Assembly (NCBI GenBank): GCA_016929365.1
Contig: JAFGIZ010000217.1
Coordinates: 1-13,990, forward strand
Length of the DNA stretch: 13,990 bases
Direction: 5' to 3'
From: Lentisphaerota bacterium
GTDB lineage: Bacteria; Verrucomicrobiota; Kiritimatiellia; UBA8416; JAFGIZ01
Every line of letters starts with the position of its first letter. Position 1 is the first letter of the stretch. Positions 13,066-13,990 of this stretch are shown here, piece after piece. The position numbers and the translations under genes are program-made. The notes beneath the pieces are model-generated. The model searched no databases, was not told the DNA's origin, and worked only from the letters and a program-made list of their open reading frames with translations.

Positions 13066-13990
13066 ACGTCTGTCAATCCACATTGGAGAACGGCATTCGC
13101 ATCATCACTGCGGCCATGCCGCATGTGGAGAGCGCGGCCCTGGGGGTATGGGTCGGCGTGGGATCGCGTTGCGAAACGCGGGTACAGGCGGGCGTCAGTC
13201 ATTTTATAGAACACCTGTTGTTCAAAGGCACCGGCCGGCGTTCGGCGCGAGATATATCGCGCGTTATTGAAGGGCGGGGTGGCTACCTGAACGCCTTTAC
13301 GCAGGAAGAAAGCACGTGTTACTACGCGCGCGTAGCCTTCGATCAGTTTAACCGCGCATTGGACGTCTTGACGGACATGATTGTGGACCCCCGCCTGGAC
13401 CCGGCGGACGTCGATAAGGAGCGGGGCGTCATTATTGAAGAAATCATGATGTACCGGGATCAGCCCCGTCACGTCGTACAAGAGATGCTGTCCCGGGCCC
13501 TCTGGCCGGGGCATCCGCTGGGCCGGGCCGTGATCGGTACGCCGGAATCGCTCGCGGGCATGAACCGTGCGCAAATCAGGGCGTTCAAGGAACGGCACTA
13601 TGTTCCGTCGCGCCTGGTTGTGGCGTTTGCCGGGCGGGTCGAGCACAATCGGTGCGTGGACCGGGTGGCAGAAGGCCTGGGTCGCTTGAAGGGCACGGAG
13701 CCGCGCCGGCCGCGTCGCGTGACGCATAAAGTGGCGCAAACACGCTTTGATATCCAGGGCAAGCCTATCGAACAGGCGCATTTGGCTATGGGGTTCCGGC
13801 TGTTCGGCCGGCGCGACCCGCGGCGTTATACCTTGCGGATACTGAACGCTATCCTGGGCGAAAACATGAGCTCGCGGTTGTTTCAGGTGGTGCGGGAGAA
13901 GCACGGCTTGGCGTATTCCGTGCACTCCTGCGTACACTTGTTTCAGGAAACGGGTGTTCTGGAAGTGAGTGCAGGGCTGGACCGGCGGCG
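13062..13990 (+). CDS. M16-family zinc peptidase (3' end missing)
   Basis: The gene runs off the right edge after 309 codons; single-unit M16 peptidases are usually a little over 400 residues, so roughly a quarter is missing. The inverted zinc motif H-F-I-E-H is at 47-51 (His47 and His51 as ligands, Glu50 catalytic), followed by LLFKGT, and Glu127 in VIIEEIMMYRDQP lies at the family spacing as third ligand. GGYLNAFTQEESTCYYARV (73-91) is the conserved strand region, and the substrate-clamping C-terminal half has begun (QVVREKHGLAYSVHS). There is no signal peptide, so it is likely cytoplasmic, like the PqqL/YmxG-type processing peptidases of bacteria. Its ATG overlaps the hisA stop by four bases, so it is probably translated with hisA. 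Its substrate is unknown. Confidence 0.9.
   Translation, partial: MNVCQSTLENGIRIITAAMPHVESAALGVWVGVGSRCETRVQAGVSHFIEHLLFKGTGRRSARDISRVIEGRGGYLNAFTQEESTCYYARVAFDQFNRALDVLTDMIVDPRLDPADVDKERGVIIEEIMMYRDQPRHVVQEMLSRALWPGHPLGRAVIGTPESLAGMNRAQIRAFKERHYVPSRLVVAFAGRVEHNRCVDRVAEGLGRLKGTEPRRPRRVTHKVAQTRFDIQGKPIEQAHLAMGFRLFGRRDPRRYTLRILNAILGENMSSRLFQVVREKHGLAYSVHSCVHLFQETGVLEVSAGLDRR
13245..13262. repeat. Small palindrome inside the M16 peptidase gene
   Basis: GCGCGA (13245-13250) and TCGCGC (13257-13262) flank GATATA, and GATATATC (13251-13258) is itself an 8-bp palindrome. It encodes part of S-A-R-D-I-S-R. Probably chance; noted for completeness. Confidence 0.2.

Noticed and set aside
1..13990. CRISPR array, tRNA genes, insertion sequences, toxin-antitoxin or defence genes
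   Set aside because: No spaced direct repeats, cloverleaf, transposase or defence domain was seen on either strand.

Overview
This is a GC-rich bacterial chromosomal segment. All eleven recognised genes lie on the + strand and are packed tightly, most of them in one apparent transcription unit. Every one looks intact except the last, which runs off the right edge. There are no tRNA or rRNA genes, insertion sequences, CRISPR arrays or prophage signs. A diderm (outer-membrane) bacterium is suggested by the ExbB/ExbD/TonB-like set and by a periplasmic TPR protein with a signal peptide. The UvrA wording around residues 84-115 and the divergent TyrRS remind me of the PVC group (Kiritimatiellota, Lentisphaerota, Verrucomicrobiota). 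That placement is an impression from memory, not a computed result.

Layout. Bases 1-220 are the leader of rpsA, with short repeats, a weak promoter candidate and a GC hairpin. rpsA (ribosomal protein S1, six S1 domains) follows and ends at a good intrinsic terminator. tyrS starts only 14 bases after that terminator's stem. uvrA follows after six bases. From uvrA onward the genes overlap by one to four bases, abut exactly, or are at most 38 bases apart: a large TPR protein, exbB-like, exbD-like, tonB-like, hisC, hisB, hisA and an M16 zinc peptidase.

How the genes work together. The first part serves translation (S1, TyrRS) and DNA repair (UvrA). The middle part is a proton-driven envelope module. 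ExbB/ExbD-type proteins form the inner-membrane motor, and the TonB-like protein would carry the force across the periplasm. The 835-residue TPR protein is probably a periplasmic scaffold or partner. The last part makes histidine (HisC, HisB, HisA); hisH and hisF are not in the window. The M16 peptidase overlaps hisA, so it is probably co-expressed with it.

I see no clear new defence or mobile system. The most interesting points are the TPR-ExbB-ExbD-TonB cassette between uvrA and the his genes, a near-perfect 16-bp palindrome just upstream of that cassette, a perfect 12-bp hairpin inside the end of hisB, and a degenerate HIGH motif in TyrRS.
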